Shown here piece by piece: positions 51,221-61,085 of a stretch of 64,000 bases of DNA. The notes beneath the pieces were generated by a model that searched no databases, was not told where the DNA came from, and saw only the letters and a program-made list of their open reading frames with translations. Positions within the stretch are counted from its first letter, which is position 1. Every line of letters begins with the position of its first letter. This stretch comes from CAJCIW01 sp963833965 (GTDB lineage: Bacteria; Chlamydiota; Chlamydiia; Chlamydiales; Rhabdochlamydiaceae): the NCBI GenBank assembly GCA_963833965.1, contig CAWHZZ010000001.1, positions 372,001 to 436,000 of the forward strand, in the 5' to 3' direction. The translations under genes were made by a program, and so were the position numbers.

Positions 51221-53128
51221 ATGACATTAATTTCAAATCTGAAGAACCAAATACAAACGCTTCAAAAACAAATTACAACAACAAACAATCCCGTAGAAAT
51301 GGACCTGGAAATCGACCGGATTGCCCGCACCGTGCTCCAAACGCCCATGGCTCCGGAAGCGCGCGGAAAAATGCTCTATGAGTTGCTCCGCTTACGCACG
51401 CAAATCGTCCAACATGCCCCTGTCCAAGGCATGAAAGGCAATTCCTTCTCCCTCAATCTTATCCAAGATGTCACACCTTCTCCCCTTTGCCCAGCTTATA
51501 ATACGCTCAGTTTTCCAACAGTGACGACATATGATCGTATTGGCTGGAACATCTCCTGCATGAGGCTCGACCCGAAAGCCATGCCATTTGTCCCCCCTCT
51601 CGTCCTTGAGCAGGCTGGCCCGCTACAAGGCAAAAAGGTCGATCTATTGTGGACAGCCGTCGATGGAAGATTTTATCAATTTAACCGCTCGCTCAACCAC
51701 GCTTCCCACGCTTGGTCCCATCGCCACGCGCTCCCTGGCCCTGAAAAAATTCCTGGTCCCAATCATTCAGAGATTCAAAACCTCGATTCCAACATCTCAT
51801 TCGATGTGGACGTCGGCCTCTTTCCTGAGATCGGCTACGAAAAGGTGGACGATGCCGGAGCCATCGCAATCAATCGCCTTAGCCCGATGCACGTTCACGT
51901 CCATGCTCCTGCAAACCTCAAGAACGTCCAGCCGGAAGATATGCTGTATTCTCCAGACAACTCCCATTTCCGCGGAATAGCCGGGACTCCATTTGGCATC
52001 GACTGGTCTGTCATGAAAAAAGACGACAAGGTCGCAATCACAAAAAGAGTCGTCATTTTCGATTATGATCATCCCATCTGCCAAGCCCTGCTCAACTCCA
52101 TCCGCAATTGCTCAGATTTAAATGACCATTTGCAAGCGCTAAAAGCTGTTCCATACGCAATCCAGCAAACTTTGTCCCCTGTCATCGAGGCGTTCGAAAC
52201 AGATCAGCCCGGCGCCATGGCCCTCTTTCATCGATTGCCGCTCGCTTTCCAAAACGGAATATTTCGAGAAACGTGGATCTCTTTCAATTTACCGAGAGGT
52301 CACGGAGATTTCGGCAGAGCTTCTTTTGAAAATCAAGAAAGCCTCGGTCGAAACTTTCATTGCAGCAATCCAAAGCGCGCCGACGTTGTGCGCTCCTTTT
52401 GTGGGCGTTTGGAGTATCTGCTCGTCGGGTCTCAATTCGAACTTCTACTTCAATCCCAATCGCTTGTCAAAGGCGACAATGTGCTCAAAATGATGCGCTG
52501 CGCTGAGCTTTTCAAAAAAGACGCTGAGATCGCACTCGCCTCTTTCAACATGGAATTCACGGAGCGAGAAAAAGAAGCTGTCCACTTCGCATTTTGGGAA
52601 TTGAGCGGATGTCCCCGCACACCCAATTTCGGCTCGACCCAATTTCCTTTAAATTGCGACAATGGCCAAGCTCTCCAATTAAAAATTCAAGCCGTTCTCT
52701 TGGCAGCCTCGCGACAAGCCCATCAATTCGCAGCGCCAATCCCTGAGGCCCCTCTTGAAGGCAATGCGCAAGAAGCAGCCGAGCTAGTTTTCGAAGAGCT
52801 GCCGGTTCCACCGAAGAAAAAAAGGCAATTCGACTTGCCCGCTTCTTCGGCAGCCCCCATCCAAAACCAAGAAGAGACAGCCAGTCAGGCCATCCGGCAA
52901 GAAGTGCTCGAATTCATTTTCAGAGAAGAATTTGATTCGTTGAACAATAAAAAAGAGCGTATCAACGCAATGCTCTCCCGCCTCGACACAAACGACAGAA
53001 ATGAGATTTACGGCAGAATCTTCCGATATTCCCGCGACCCACAGAAAGGTGGCCCCAAATGGGCCGAGGAGCACGTCATCGACAACATCGAAATCCTCAT
53101 CAACAGCCTCCAAGACCAACTTAATTAG
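51221..53128 (+). CDS. Unrecognised 635-residue cytosolic-type protein, possible effector
   Basis: I do not recognise the family. It has no signal peptide or membrane segment. Residues 1-20 resemble a short coiled coil (LKNQIQTLQKQITTTNNPVE). The middle contains FRGIAGTPFGIDWSVMKKDD. A basic stretch PVPPKKKRQFDLP near residue 532 resembles a nuclear localisation signal, preceded by acidic sequence. The last 100 residues are helical and charged. Its strong promoter with an operator-like repeat and its place beside an unrecognised exported protein are consistent with, but do not prove, an effector. It overlaps the convergent gene at 53121 by 8 bases. Confidence 0.6.
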   Translation: MTLISNLKNQIQTLQKQITTTNNPVEMDLEIDRIARTVLQTPMAPEARGKMLYELLRLRTQIVQHAPVQGMKGNSFSLNLIQDVTPSPLCPAYNTLSFPTVTTYDRIGWNISCMRLDPKAMPFVPPLVLEQAGPLQGKKVDLLWTAVDGRFYQFNRSLNHASHAWSHRHALPGPEKIPGPNHSEIQNLDSNISFDVDVGLFPEIGYEKVDDAGAIAINRLSPMHVHVHAPANLKNVQPEDMLYSPDNSHFRGIAGTPFGIDWSVMKKDDKVAITKRVVIFDYDHPICQALLNSIRNCSDLNDHLQALKAVPYAIQQTLSPVIEAFETDQPGAMALFHRLPLAFQNGIFRETWISFNLPRGHGDFGRASFENQESLGRNFHCSNPKRADVVRSFCGRLEYLLVGSQFELLLQSQSLVKGDNVLKMMRCAELFKKDAEIALASFNMEFTEREKEAVHFAFWELSGCPRTPNFGSTQFPLNCDNGQALQLKIQAVLLAASRQAHQFAAPIPEAPLEGNAQEAAELVFEELPVPPKKKRQFDLPASSAAPIQNQEETASQAIRQEVLEFIFREEFDSLNNKKERINAMLSRLDTNDRNEIYGRIFRYSRDPQKGGPKWAEEHVIDNIEILINSLQDQLN

Positions 53129-53543
53129 AAAAAAAGCAGTTTTTTTCTGTAAATTGTGAAGGATACTCGGGATACCATCGTTTATCGCTAAGTTGTAGAT
53201 TGAGATCCAAATGCATGGCCAAGATCGCAGATACCCTATAAAATCCAGGAGCATCGTAGTATTTAATCAGATCGTTAACATCTTCTCCGGGGTAACTGTA
53301 AACAATGAAATCATAGGAATCATCAAAATCCCAAGTATCCCATACGATAAGCATGTGCGTGGCACCCATATTGATTCCGTTATTAAAATCATCAACAATT
53401 TGCTGCTTGGTGAGTAGTGGAGTGCTCGAAGATGTTTTATGGATTTCGGAATCACCATTTCTATCTTGTGCAAATCCATAGCCGCATAACCCTAAAAAAA
53501 TCATGGCGGAAAAGACCGGAGAAATTCGAATTTTTTTTAACAT
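53121..53543 (-). CDS. Unrecognised small exported protein
   Basis: The 140-residue protein has a signal peptide (MLKKIRISPVFSAMIFLGLC then GYGFA). The cysteine in LGLCGYGF might be a lipobox. The mature part contains NMGATHMLIVWDTWDFDDSY and YYDAPGFYRVSAILAMHLDL. No family is recognised. A TATAA-like box is not evident. Confidence 0.5.
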   Translation of the reverse strand: MLKKIRISPVFSAMIFLGLCGYGFAQDRNGDSEIHKTSSSTPLLTKQQIVDDFNNGINMGATHMLIVWDTWDFDDSYDFIVYSYPGEDVNDLIKYYDAPGFYRVSAILAMHLDLNLQLSDKRWYPEYPSQFTEKNCFFSN

Positions 53544-53639
53544 AAAAATCCTTTGATAAAGATGAAATGAGATTTAAGCATCATTTAATTTGTTTGTAAA
53601 TAAGATAGTTTCAGTTTTTTAAAACCGAACCTACAAACA

Positions 53640-53790
53640 TTAAGTCCAGGTTTCTTCGAGGACGAGGACGGAAAGCGGGGGGAAGGAGAAGCGGTAGTGG
53701 GTGGGGCGGCCGTTGCGGTCTCTGACGATGTAAGCCCAGGTGTTTGGGAATTGGCCGGTACCGCCGAATGACGAAGTTTCTAAACTTGAG
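53640..53790 (-). pseudogene. C-terminal fragment resembling 1,4-alpha-glucan branching enzyme
   Basis: Reading leftward to a TAA at 53640-53642, the frame gives LETSSFGGTGQFPNTWAYIV then NGRPTHYRFSFPPLSVLVLE. That matches the usual GlgB C-terminus (FGG-G...lPPLsvlvL). A stop lies upstream at about 53800, so only about 50 codons remain. A decayed remnant at an insertion border is the simplest explanation. Confidence 0.6.
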
Positions 53791-53886
53791 ATAGATGCTG
53801 ATTATGTCGTAGCTTTGCCGGATAACGGGCGAGGTGATCTCGGCGAAGAAATACCCAAAGGAGGATGCAAGATATTTTTTGACTAG
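53764..53886 (+). other. Short open stretch, possible remnant
   Basis: The frame SKLEIDADYVVALPDNGRGD then LGEEIPKGGCKIFF ends with a TAG at about 53884. It looks protein-like but has no start codon of its own and overlaps the GlgB-like remnant on the other strand. I cannot assign it. The rest of 53544-54046 shows nothing recognisable. Confidence 0.25.
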
Positions 53887-54046
53887 TGTTGAAAATTATT
53901 TCTTAACACAAGGACCAGTTGGTTACAAAATGTAACCGACTCAGGAGTAATCTAGAAGCGACCTCCAAGATTATCTTACTGGCTCCGGTAAACAGATTGG
54001 CTTGCCAGCTCCGGTAACCCAAAAATTACATAGACGCATCGGCCAG

Positions 54047-54808
54047 CTAATCTTGATCTTGCAGGTGCTTTCTGACAGCTGTGCGGTAATTGCAGAAATC
54101 ACAGGATTTCTTTTGTTCAGGGCATTCGGTCTTCTCAAGACACGCGCGAATCTCAAGTAGAGTCGATTCTATACAGGAGTCATTGCCTGCATAGGGAATA
54201 ACAGAAATTGAGAATTCAAGCTTTCTTCCGAAATCTTCCTTGGATGAATCCCCATTGCAGTAGACGAAGTATCCAGTTTGAGAAACTTTGAATCCCCTCT
54301 GCCGTAAAAGCCACTGATACAGTTCCATTTGGTTCTTATAAGATTGGCGGTATTCCTCATCGAGGGAGATTTCCTTGGTGGTGCTGGTTGCCTTGTAATC
54401 CACAACGATCAGTTCGTTCTTTGAATTGATCCATAGATCATCAATGGCCCCCGTGATGATGAAATTAGTCGGCTGGTGAAGTGTTTGGACGCCCTTAAAG
54501 TTTTGTCTCCATTCCTCAAGCTCAGGATGAGCGAAGGGAATTGCATCGATCTCATGCTCAATCATCAGGGGATGGGGCTCTCTCTTTTCTCGGTATTGAT
54601 CGAATTCTTTTTTGAGAAGTTGGTCCACAGCAGAGTTCAATGTGAAGGGTAAAGAACTGGGTTGGCCAACCCCGCACTTGCGATCTAGATAGAAGCATCG
54701 AGGGCAGTCGAGAAAATTCTGAATTTTCGAACGGCTTAATCTGAAAGATTTTTCAGCGTTTGAAATAAATAAATTTCTAACGCGTTGAGGGCTATATTTA
54801 AGATTCAA
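54047..54808 (-). CDS. PD-(D/E)XK nuclease with cysteine cluster (RecB/Cas4-like)
   Basis: The 253-residue protein has the nuclease core: GAIDDLWINSKNELIVVDYKA with D and D-x-K active-site residues, and a downstream QMELYQWLL motif. Cysteines CPRCFYL near residue 38 and CPEQKKSCDFCNY near the end would hold an iron-sulfur cluster as in Cas4 and AddB. No CRISPR array or cas genes lie near, so it is not CRISPR-associated by context. It stands at the edge of the restriction-modification island and may belong to it. Confidence 0.75.
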   Translation of the reverse strand: MNLKYSPQRVRNLFISNAEKSFRLSRSKIQNFLDCPRCFYLDRKCGVGQPSSLPFTLNSAVDQLLKKEFDQYREKREPHPLMIEHEIDAIPFAHPELEEWRQNFKGVQTLHQPTNFIITGAIDDLWINSKNELIVVDYKATSTTKEISLDEEYRQSYKNQMELYQWLLRQRGFKVSQTGYFVYCNGDSSKEDFGRKLEFSISVIPYAGNDSCIESTLLEIRACLEKTECPEQKKSCDFCNYRTAVRKHLQDQD

Positions 54809-55068
54809 AGCAATCTATCCATTGGTTTCGTTGTACATGATATCAATCATGATGTTTGTTAAATAGTTTCAATATTTACTTTAAATTAAACTCTTTTGAT
54901 CTTATTAACAATAAATTATCGTTCGGTGAATAAATCGAAAATAGGATTGTCTGCCGCGAAATTGCCTTGTCTTTCCTGGTTTATCCTTGTCTTTTCCTGT
55001 TATATCCGAATATGATATGCTTCATTGACAAACTACAACTACGAATATTGATGATACAGGGGCAGACA

Positions 55069-55284
55069 ATGGACGACCGTTGGTTTTCAGTGAGTGAAAT
55101 CGCAGTTCACCTCGGCGTGAAAGATGACACAGTCTACAAATGGATAAGGGAAAAGCGCCTGCCTGCCCACCGGATAGGGCGTTTATGGAAGCTCAAAAAG
55201 CATGAAGTAGATGAATGGGTCAAGGTCGGTGGCGCTTCTGAATCAATGGCCACTTCTGCAACTGACACGGAATTAAAGGTATGA
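55069..55284 (+). CDS. Small helix-turn-helix protein (excisionase/MerR-like) before hsdM
   Basis: The 71-residue protein contains WFSVSEIAVHLGVKDDTVYK and RLPAHRIGRLWKLKKHEV, an excisionase-type DNA-binding fold. The start at ATG 55069 follows AGGGG; an upstream ATG at 55051 is possible. It lies 4 bases from hsdM, and such genes commonly precede type I systems, probably as regulators. Confidence 0.8.
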   Translation: MDDRWFSVSEIAVHLGVKDDTVYKWIREKRLPAHRIGRLWKLKKHEVDEWVKVGGASESMATSATDTELKV

Positions 55285-55288
55285 ACCC

Positions 55289-57964
55289 ATGACAAAAAAG
55301 AATATCACGATCTCCCAGCTGGAATCATTCCTTCTTAAAGCTGCTGACATCTTGCGCGGTAAAATGGACGCCTCTGAATTTAAGGAATTCATCTTTGGTC
55401 TGTTGTTCATTAAACGTTTATCCGACGAATTCGATCATAAGAGCAAGAAACTAACACATTACGACTTCGCACACTATGCCAGCGAACCTTCGAAGCTTAT
55501 GTCCCTCCGCGAAGAGCCCGCCTCCTACGGAGACACCTACTTTGTGCCACCACGCGCACGCTGGAACGAGAGCTGGATCGATGAAAATGGTCAGCATGTA
55601 CCGGCCCTAAAGGATCTGAAGCACGACATTGGCAGCATGCTCAACAAAGCGATCGCCGCCTTAGAAGATGCCAACGACTCCCTTCAAGGAGTACTCAAAA
55701 ACAACATCGATTTCAATGCAATGAAGGGCAAGACGAAGATTCCCGACCAAAAATGGAAAGATCTGCTTGATCACTTTAGTCAGCCTGACTTTATCCTAAT
55801 TAACGATAATTTTGAATTTCCCGATCTGCTAGGCGCGGCCTATGAATACCTGATCAAATATTTCGCCGACAGTGCAGGGAAGAAAGGTGGTGAGTTCTAT
55901 ACCCCTGGAGAAGTCGTGCGCCTACTCGTGCAGATCACTAAGCCGCAGGAGGGGAATACAATCTACGATCCAACTGTTGGTTCAGGAGGATTCCTGATTC
56001 AGGCTCATCAATATGTTGAAGAGCAAGGACAAAACCCCAACGATCTCGCTCTCTATGGGCAAGATTCCAATGGTACTGTCTGGTCAATTTGTAACATGAA
56101 CATGATCCTCCACAATGTCACCAGATTTACCATCGAAAATGGAGATACGCTGGAAGATCCTCAAATCTTTGAAAATGGTCGTATCCGCAAGTTTGATCGC
56201 GTTCTAGCTAATCCACCCTTTTCACAGAACTACAGTCGTGCCACGCTTAAATTTCCCGACCGCTTTCGTGAATGGTGTCCTGAAACCGGGAAAAAGGCAG
56301 ATCTAATGTTTGTGCAGCATATGCTCGCCAGCCTTAAGAACAATGGACATATGGCAACAGTTATGCCGCACGGGGTGCTCTTTCGCGGCGGTAAAGAAAA
56401 GCTCATCAGGGAAATCCTCATTAACGACGATGTGATTGAGGCAATCATCAGTTTACCCCCTGGACTCTTTTACGGTACTGGGATTCCTGCTTGCGTGATC
56501 GTGGCTAACAAGAGCAAACCGGAAAGCCTGAAGAACAAAATCCTCTTCATCAACGCCGACAGAGAATATGGGGAGGGCAAGGCGCAAAACAAGCTGCGCC
56601 CCGAAGATATCGAAAAAATCGCTTTCACCTTCACCAACAAGCGTGAGATCCTCAAGTACTCGCGTCTAGTCGATCGATCCGAGATTGTCGGGACTCACGA
56701 CTATAACCTCAATATCCGCCGCTATGTTGATAATACCCCTGATCCTGAACTCGAAGATGTGCAAGCCCACTTGATTGGAGGTATTCCCGAAAGCGAGATC
56801 GAAGCTCAAAGAGCCAACCTCGGCCGGTTTGGTGTGGATATTACTCATTTCTTTCAACCAGAACGCTCCGGATATTTTGTCTTTTCTTCAGAGGTCACCA
56901 ATAAAGGCGCAATCAAAGTGTCTTTGGAAGCCGCTAAACCATTACAAAGGACACTCGCAGCACATCATGAAGCACTCGAATCGTGGTGGAAGATTGCCCG
57001 GGGTGACTTTTCTCAGCTTCGCAATGGAAAAAAGATGCCCGAAGTGCGGCATGAGCTGCTCTCAACATTAAAGGCAAAGATCATACCTCTTAAAGTATTG
57101 GACGAGTTTAAAAGTGCAGGAGTATTCGTCAACTGGTGGCAGCAGATTCGTTACGACCTCAAGACTATCGTTTCTACCGGGTGGCATCACAGTTTAATAC
57201 CTGATGACTACTTGATTTCAGCATTCTTCAAAGCTGATGCAGAAATGATTGACGCCTTAGATGCACAAATCGAAGAAGCTCAGAGCGAATTGACGGAAGC
57301 GGTTGAAACTGCCCAAGAAGTAACCAGTTATGAGCCTGACGAAGAGGAAAAGGTTACTGCATCTGTGATGAAGAAGGCGCTTAAGACACTGATCGATGAT
57401 CTTATGGGAAGCTCCAGCCAATCTGCTCAGAATGAGTTGTCAGTATTGAAACAGCAAGACAATCTCATTAAACGCATTGAAAAGCGCATTAAAGATACAA
57501 AGGCAGAACAGGTTATTCTCTCAGAGAAGCTGGAACACAAGCTCCAACTCAAACGAGTCGGTGGCGACAGCTTCAAAGTGGAAAGCCAGCAGCAGATCCA
57601 ACAAATCAACGCAAAAATTGCTGAGCTTGATGAGACGATCAGAGAGGAAGAAAAGAAAATCGCTGCTCTAAATAAAGACAAAAAAATATTGGAAGATCGG
57701 ATAGCTGATACTGATAAGCTAATCGAATCAGTAGGAGGACAGCTAACGGAAGCTGAAGCTCATCAACTCATCCTTCAAAAGCTGTGCGATGTCGTCAAAA
57801 GCGAGCTGAACCGCTACCTCAACACAGAAAAACGGGTGCTCATTCAAAGCATAGAACATTTATGGGATAAGTACGCTATTCCGTTTTGTGATCTAGAAGC
57901 TGCACGTAATGAGTCGCTAAAAGAGCTGAACGGGCTACTCGCTGGTTTGGGGTATATGCAATGA
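55289..57964 (+). CDS. hsdM: Type I restriction-modification methyltransferase subunit HsdM
   Basis: This adenine N6-methyltransferase has the N-terminal HsdM domain (SQLESFLLKAADILRGKMDA), the AdoMet motif IYDPTVGSGGFL near residue 227 and the catalytic motif ANPPFSQNY near residue 306. Residues about 660-860 are long charged coiled coils, making it 891 residues, longer than classic HsdM. The frame is intact from start to stop, unlike its three downstream partners, and its stop overlaps hsdS by 4 bases. Confidence 0.94.
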   Translation: MTKKNITISQLESFLLKAADILRGKMDASEFKEFIFGLLFIKRLSDEFDHKSKKLTHYDFAHYASEPSKLMSLREEPASYGDTYFVPPRARWNESWIDENGQHVPALKDLKHDIGSMLNKAIAALEDANDSLQGVLKNNIDFNAMKGKTKIPDQKWKDLLDHFSQPDFILINDNFEFPDLLGAAYEYLIKYFADSAGKKGGEFYTPGEVVRLLVQITKPQEGNTIYDPTVGSGGFLIQAHQYVEEQGQNPNDLALYGQDSNGTVWSICNMNMILHNVTRFTIENGDTLEDPQIFENGRIRKFDRVLANPPFSQNYSRATLKFPDRFREWCPETGKKADLMFVQHMLASLKNNGHMATVMPHGVLFRGGKEKLIREILINDDVIEAIISLPPGLFYGTGIPACVIVANKSKPESLKNKILFINADREYGEGKAQNKLRPEDIEKIAFTFTNKREILKYSRLVDRSEIVGTHDYNLNIRRYVDNTPDPELEDVQAHLIGGIPESEIEAQRANLGRFGVDITHFFQPERSGYFVFSSEVTNKGAIKVSLEAAKPLQRTLAAHHEALESWWKIARGDFSQLRNGKKMPEVRHELLSTLKAKIIPLKVLDEFKSAGVFVNWWQQIRYDLKTIVSTGWHHSLIPDDYLISAFFKADAEMIDALDAQIEEAQSELTEAVETAQEVTSYEPDEEEKVTASVMKKALKTLIDDLMGSSSQSAQNELSVLKQQDNLIKRIEKRIKDTKAEQVILSEKLEHKLQLKRVGGDSFKVESQQQIQQINAKIAELDETIREEEKKIAALNKDKKILEDRIADTDKLIESVGGQLTEAEAHQLILQKLCDVVKSELNRYLNTEKRVLIQSIEHLWDKYAIPFCDLEAARNESLKELNGLLAGLGYMQ

Positions 57965-59187
57965 CAGATATCTATTTCCGACCAATTTCAAGTATAGTTA
58001 CTTTCAATAAGGGGAAACCGCCGGCTAAGCTGCCTTACCATGGCCCAGACGCTATGCCGTATTTGACGCCGGAGTACTTAAGGGGTAAATCTTCATTTGA
58101 ATATGCCAAGCCAAACCCCAATGCCGCCTTAGCAAAGAATGGAGATACGGTTGTTCTATGGGACGGCTCGAATGCAGGTGAAGTCTTCCTTGGACGAGCA
58201 GGGCTTTTAGCATCTAACATGAGCCTAGTTAGTCACAGCGAAGACTTTAACAGGAGCTACTTTTTCTATTCTTTAAAAAAATGGGAGTACTACTTAAAGG
58301 GACAGACATCTGGTTAGGGCATACCGCATGTCGACAAGGAAATTATAGGCAAGTTAGAGCTCTGTGTCTTACCTTTAAATGAGCAAAACAAAATCGCTCA
58401 CATCCTCTCCACAGTCGATCGAGCCATCGAGCAAACGGAAGCTCTGATAGCGAAACAGCAACGTATCAAATATGGTATGATGCAAGATCTGCTGAAGAGT
58501 GGTATAGAAGAACAAGGCAAACTGCGCACAGAAAAAACGCACCAATTCAAAGATAAGTCATAGGGTAGAATTAAGGTTGAGTGGGGAGTGAAAAAACTTA
58601 GAATGCTCTGAGAAATTATAAAAGATGGAACACACTTGCAAACTGATAGAGTTTCTGAAGGGATATTACTTATTTCTGTAAAAAATATGGTAAATGGAAA
58701 ATTAACAAGAACTACTGCAGACACTAGTGTTTATTGGAATTTTTATTAAAAAATGCATAAAAATAGGGAAATAAAAGCAGAGGATGTTTTATTAGCAATT
58801 GTTGGGGCAACAATTGGTAAGACGTGTTTAGACACTGCAAATTTTGAGACATATACGCTACAGAGAAGTGTAGGAGTTATTAGAGGTAAGAAAGGAATTT
58901 TATATAACAGTTACCTTTTACATTATTTTAGGAGCTCTTTCTTTCAACTATTTCTTAATACAAAAACCAATAACACTGCTCAAGCTGGTTTATAACTCTC
59001 TCAAATAGCAGATTTTTATATTCCTACTAGCTCTATAGAAGAACAGATAGAAATAAACTAAAAATAGGAAAAAATTAGAAATATAATAGAATATCAGCAA
59101 GATGCAGCAGAGAAACTAAAATCTCTCAAAACAGCACTCATGCAAGATTTGCTAACTGGCAGTAAAAGAGTTACAACGCTGCTATAA
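57961..59187 (+). pseudogene. hsdS: Specificity subunit HsdS interrupted by seven in-frame stops
   Basis: HsdS directs methylation and restriction to a DNA site. A single reading frame of 409 codons covers the whole gene with no insertion or deletion, but has TAG at 58315, TAG 58561, TGA 58609, TAA 58747, TAA 58993, TAA 59059 and TAG 59065. Between stops the frame reads as HsdS: TPEYLRGKSSFEYAKPNP, then LNEQNKIAHILSTVDRAIEQ, GDGTHLQ-type and LLAIVGATIGKTCLDTANFE, ending LKTALMQDLLTG. Two target-recognition domains with repeats are visible, the second AT-rich. It is non-functional as written. Confidence 0.9.
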
Positions 59188-59207
59188 GAAAAGGAGATGG
59201 TAAACGC

Positions 59208-61085
59208 ATGACGCAAGAAAAGAACACCATCAATCCCGTTGAAATTCTTGCTAATCTCAACTGGAGTGAGAGTGAAGACTTAGAATTTAAGTCAGACAAA
59301 GATGGCATTACTCGCAATTTGTGGGAAACTTATAGTGCAATGGCTAATACGCAAGGTGGAGTGATTCTGCTGGGAGTTAAAGATGATAGCTCGGTTCATG
59401 GGATCGATCATATCGAAAAGCTTAAAAAGCAATTTTGGGACTTCATCAACAACCGGCAAGTTGTAAATGTCAATCTACTGTCTAACGCCGATCTACAGGT
59501 CGTTAAACATCCTCATGGCGATCTAATCGCTATCCGTATTCCTCGTGCAGATCGTCGAGTGCGTTCTGTGTACGTTGGGCAAAACCCCCTAACTGGCACC
59601 TATCGCCGCGATTATGAGGGCGATTATCACTGCACAGAACGGGAGGTGCGTCGCATGCTGGCCGATAGTTCAGAGGAATCGGCGGATAGCTGCATTCTCG
59701 AAAAATTCACTATTGCCGACCTTGATCTTCAAAGTCTTCATCAGTACCGAAATCGCCTCGCTTCGCGTCATCCTAGTCATCCTTGGCTAGCAGATGACGA
59801 TATAGGTCTACTTAAGAAGCTCAATGGCTGGCGAGAGTATCGCAAAAGTGGCATTGAAGGCCTTACCATTGCAGGACTTCTGATGTTTGGGCGAGATGAG
59901 ACTATCCGTGAAGCTATGCCGCAATAACAGATCGATTTTCGTGAAAGGTTGTCTCTTGATACTGCAATTCGCTGGACAGATCGGCTTACACAGGATGGGA
60001 CATGGCCGGGCAACCTCTATCAATTCTACCACCGGGTAATTCAAAGACTGGCCGCAGATCTGAAGCTTCCTTTTGAATTGGATAGGGATATGATGCGCAA
60101 AGGAGAATAGATTGTCCATGTGGCGATCAGAGAAGCTCTTGTAAATGCTCTCATCCATGCTGATTACCAAGGGCAAGGTGGCATTGTCATCGAAAAATAT
60201 CCTGATCATTTAGAATTCTCAAATCCGGGCTCTCTGCTCATTTCCTTTGACCAGATCCTTGAGGGAGGAGTTAGCGAATGCAGAAATAAATCCTTGCAGC
60301 TCATGTTTACCATGATTGGCGCTGCTGAACGAGCTGGATCGGGCATCGATAAAATCAAAGCCGGTTGGAATTCACAACACTGGCGTTTGCCAATTGTCAG
60401 AGAACGGATGCATCCGGATCGAGTGATCTGGACACTTCCAATGGTAAGCCTTATTCCAGATGAATCTCTGGACAAGCTAAAAATTAAATTTGGCGATAAA
60501 TTCTCAAAATTTCGGAAAGTGGAGGTACAAGCTCTAGTAACCGCTGATATCGAGGGTTATGTGGATAACGCGCGTATGCGCCAATTTACCGGTCTTCACG
60601 CCGCCGATATCACAAAGATCCTCCAAGGACTGGTCGCTCAAGGGGCTTTACGACAGGATGGCCAGGGACGGTGGACGCAATACTCCCTCCCTCCAGATAT
60701 CGACTCCCTACATTCGGGAACTGACTCCCTACATGTAACAGGTCACTCCCTACATTCCGGAGCTGACTCCCTACATGTAGGTGAGATCCCTCGGGAGGTC
60801 TGGAGCCAGCTAGAAAATATCGCATCTCCGGCCCGTAAATCTAAGCAACTGAATCACAAGGGGATGGAAAAGATCATACTAAATATTTGCAAAGACTATT
60901 GGCTTACCAGACGCCAGATCGCTGAACTTATAAACAGAAATCACGAAGGAATACTAACGCGATTTTTGACTCCTATGGTTGAACATGGGCGACTTGAACT
61001 GCGCTATCCAGATAAACCCAATCGAGCAGATCAAGCATACCGGGCGGCGCGGATGCCAACACAGAGTATTGAAAAAACCTCATGA
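59208..61085 (+). pseudogene. AlbA_2/Schlafen-type ATP-binding protein gene with two in-frame stops
   Basis: Upstream of a TAA at 59925 the frame has the Schlafen AlbA_2 core (EDLEFKSDKDG, YSAMANTQGGVILLGVKDDS). Between TAA 59925 and TAG 60108 it continues as QIDFRERLSLDTAIRWTDRL. After that it reads IVHVAIREALVNALIHADYQ, the ATPase-like AlbA companion domain, and ends in winged-helix regions. No frameshift is present. Near residue 500 four imperfect 21-base repeats encode DSLH-type units (60703-60786). Such genes often sit between hsdS and hsdR. A ribosome-binding site AAAGGAGATGG precedes the ATG. Confidence 0.85.

Noticed and set aside
54047..54808. A CRISPR-Cas locus suggested by the Cas4-like nuclease
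   Set aside because: No direct-repeat array and no other cas genes are visible in the window.
57961..59187. Recoded stop codons (alternative code or selenocysteine) in hsdS
   Set aside because: All three stop codons occur in frame and the genome's other genes end normally, so a code change is not credible; TGA lacks any sign of a selenocysteine element.
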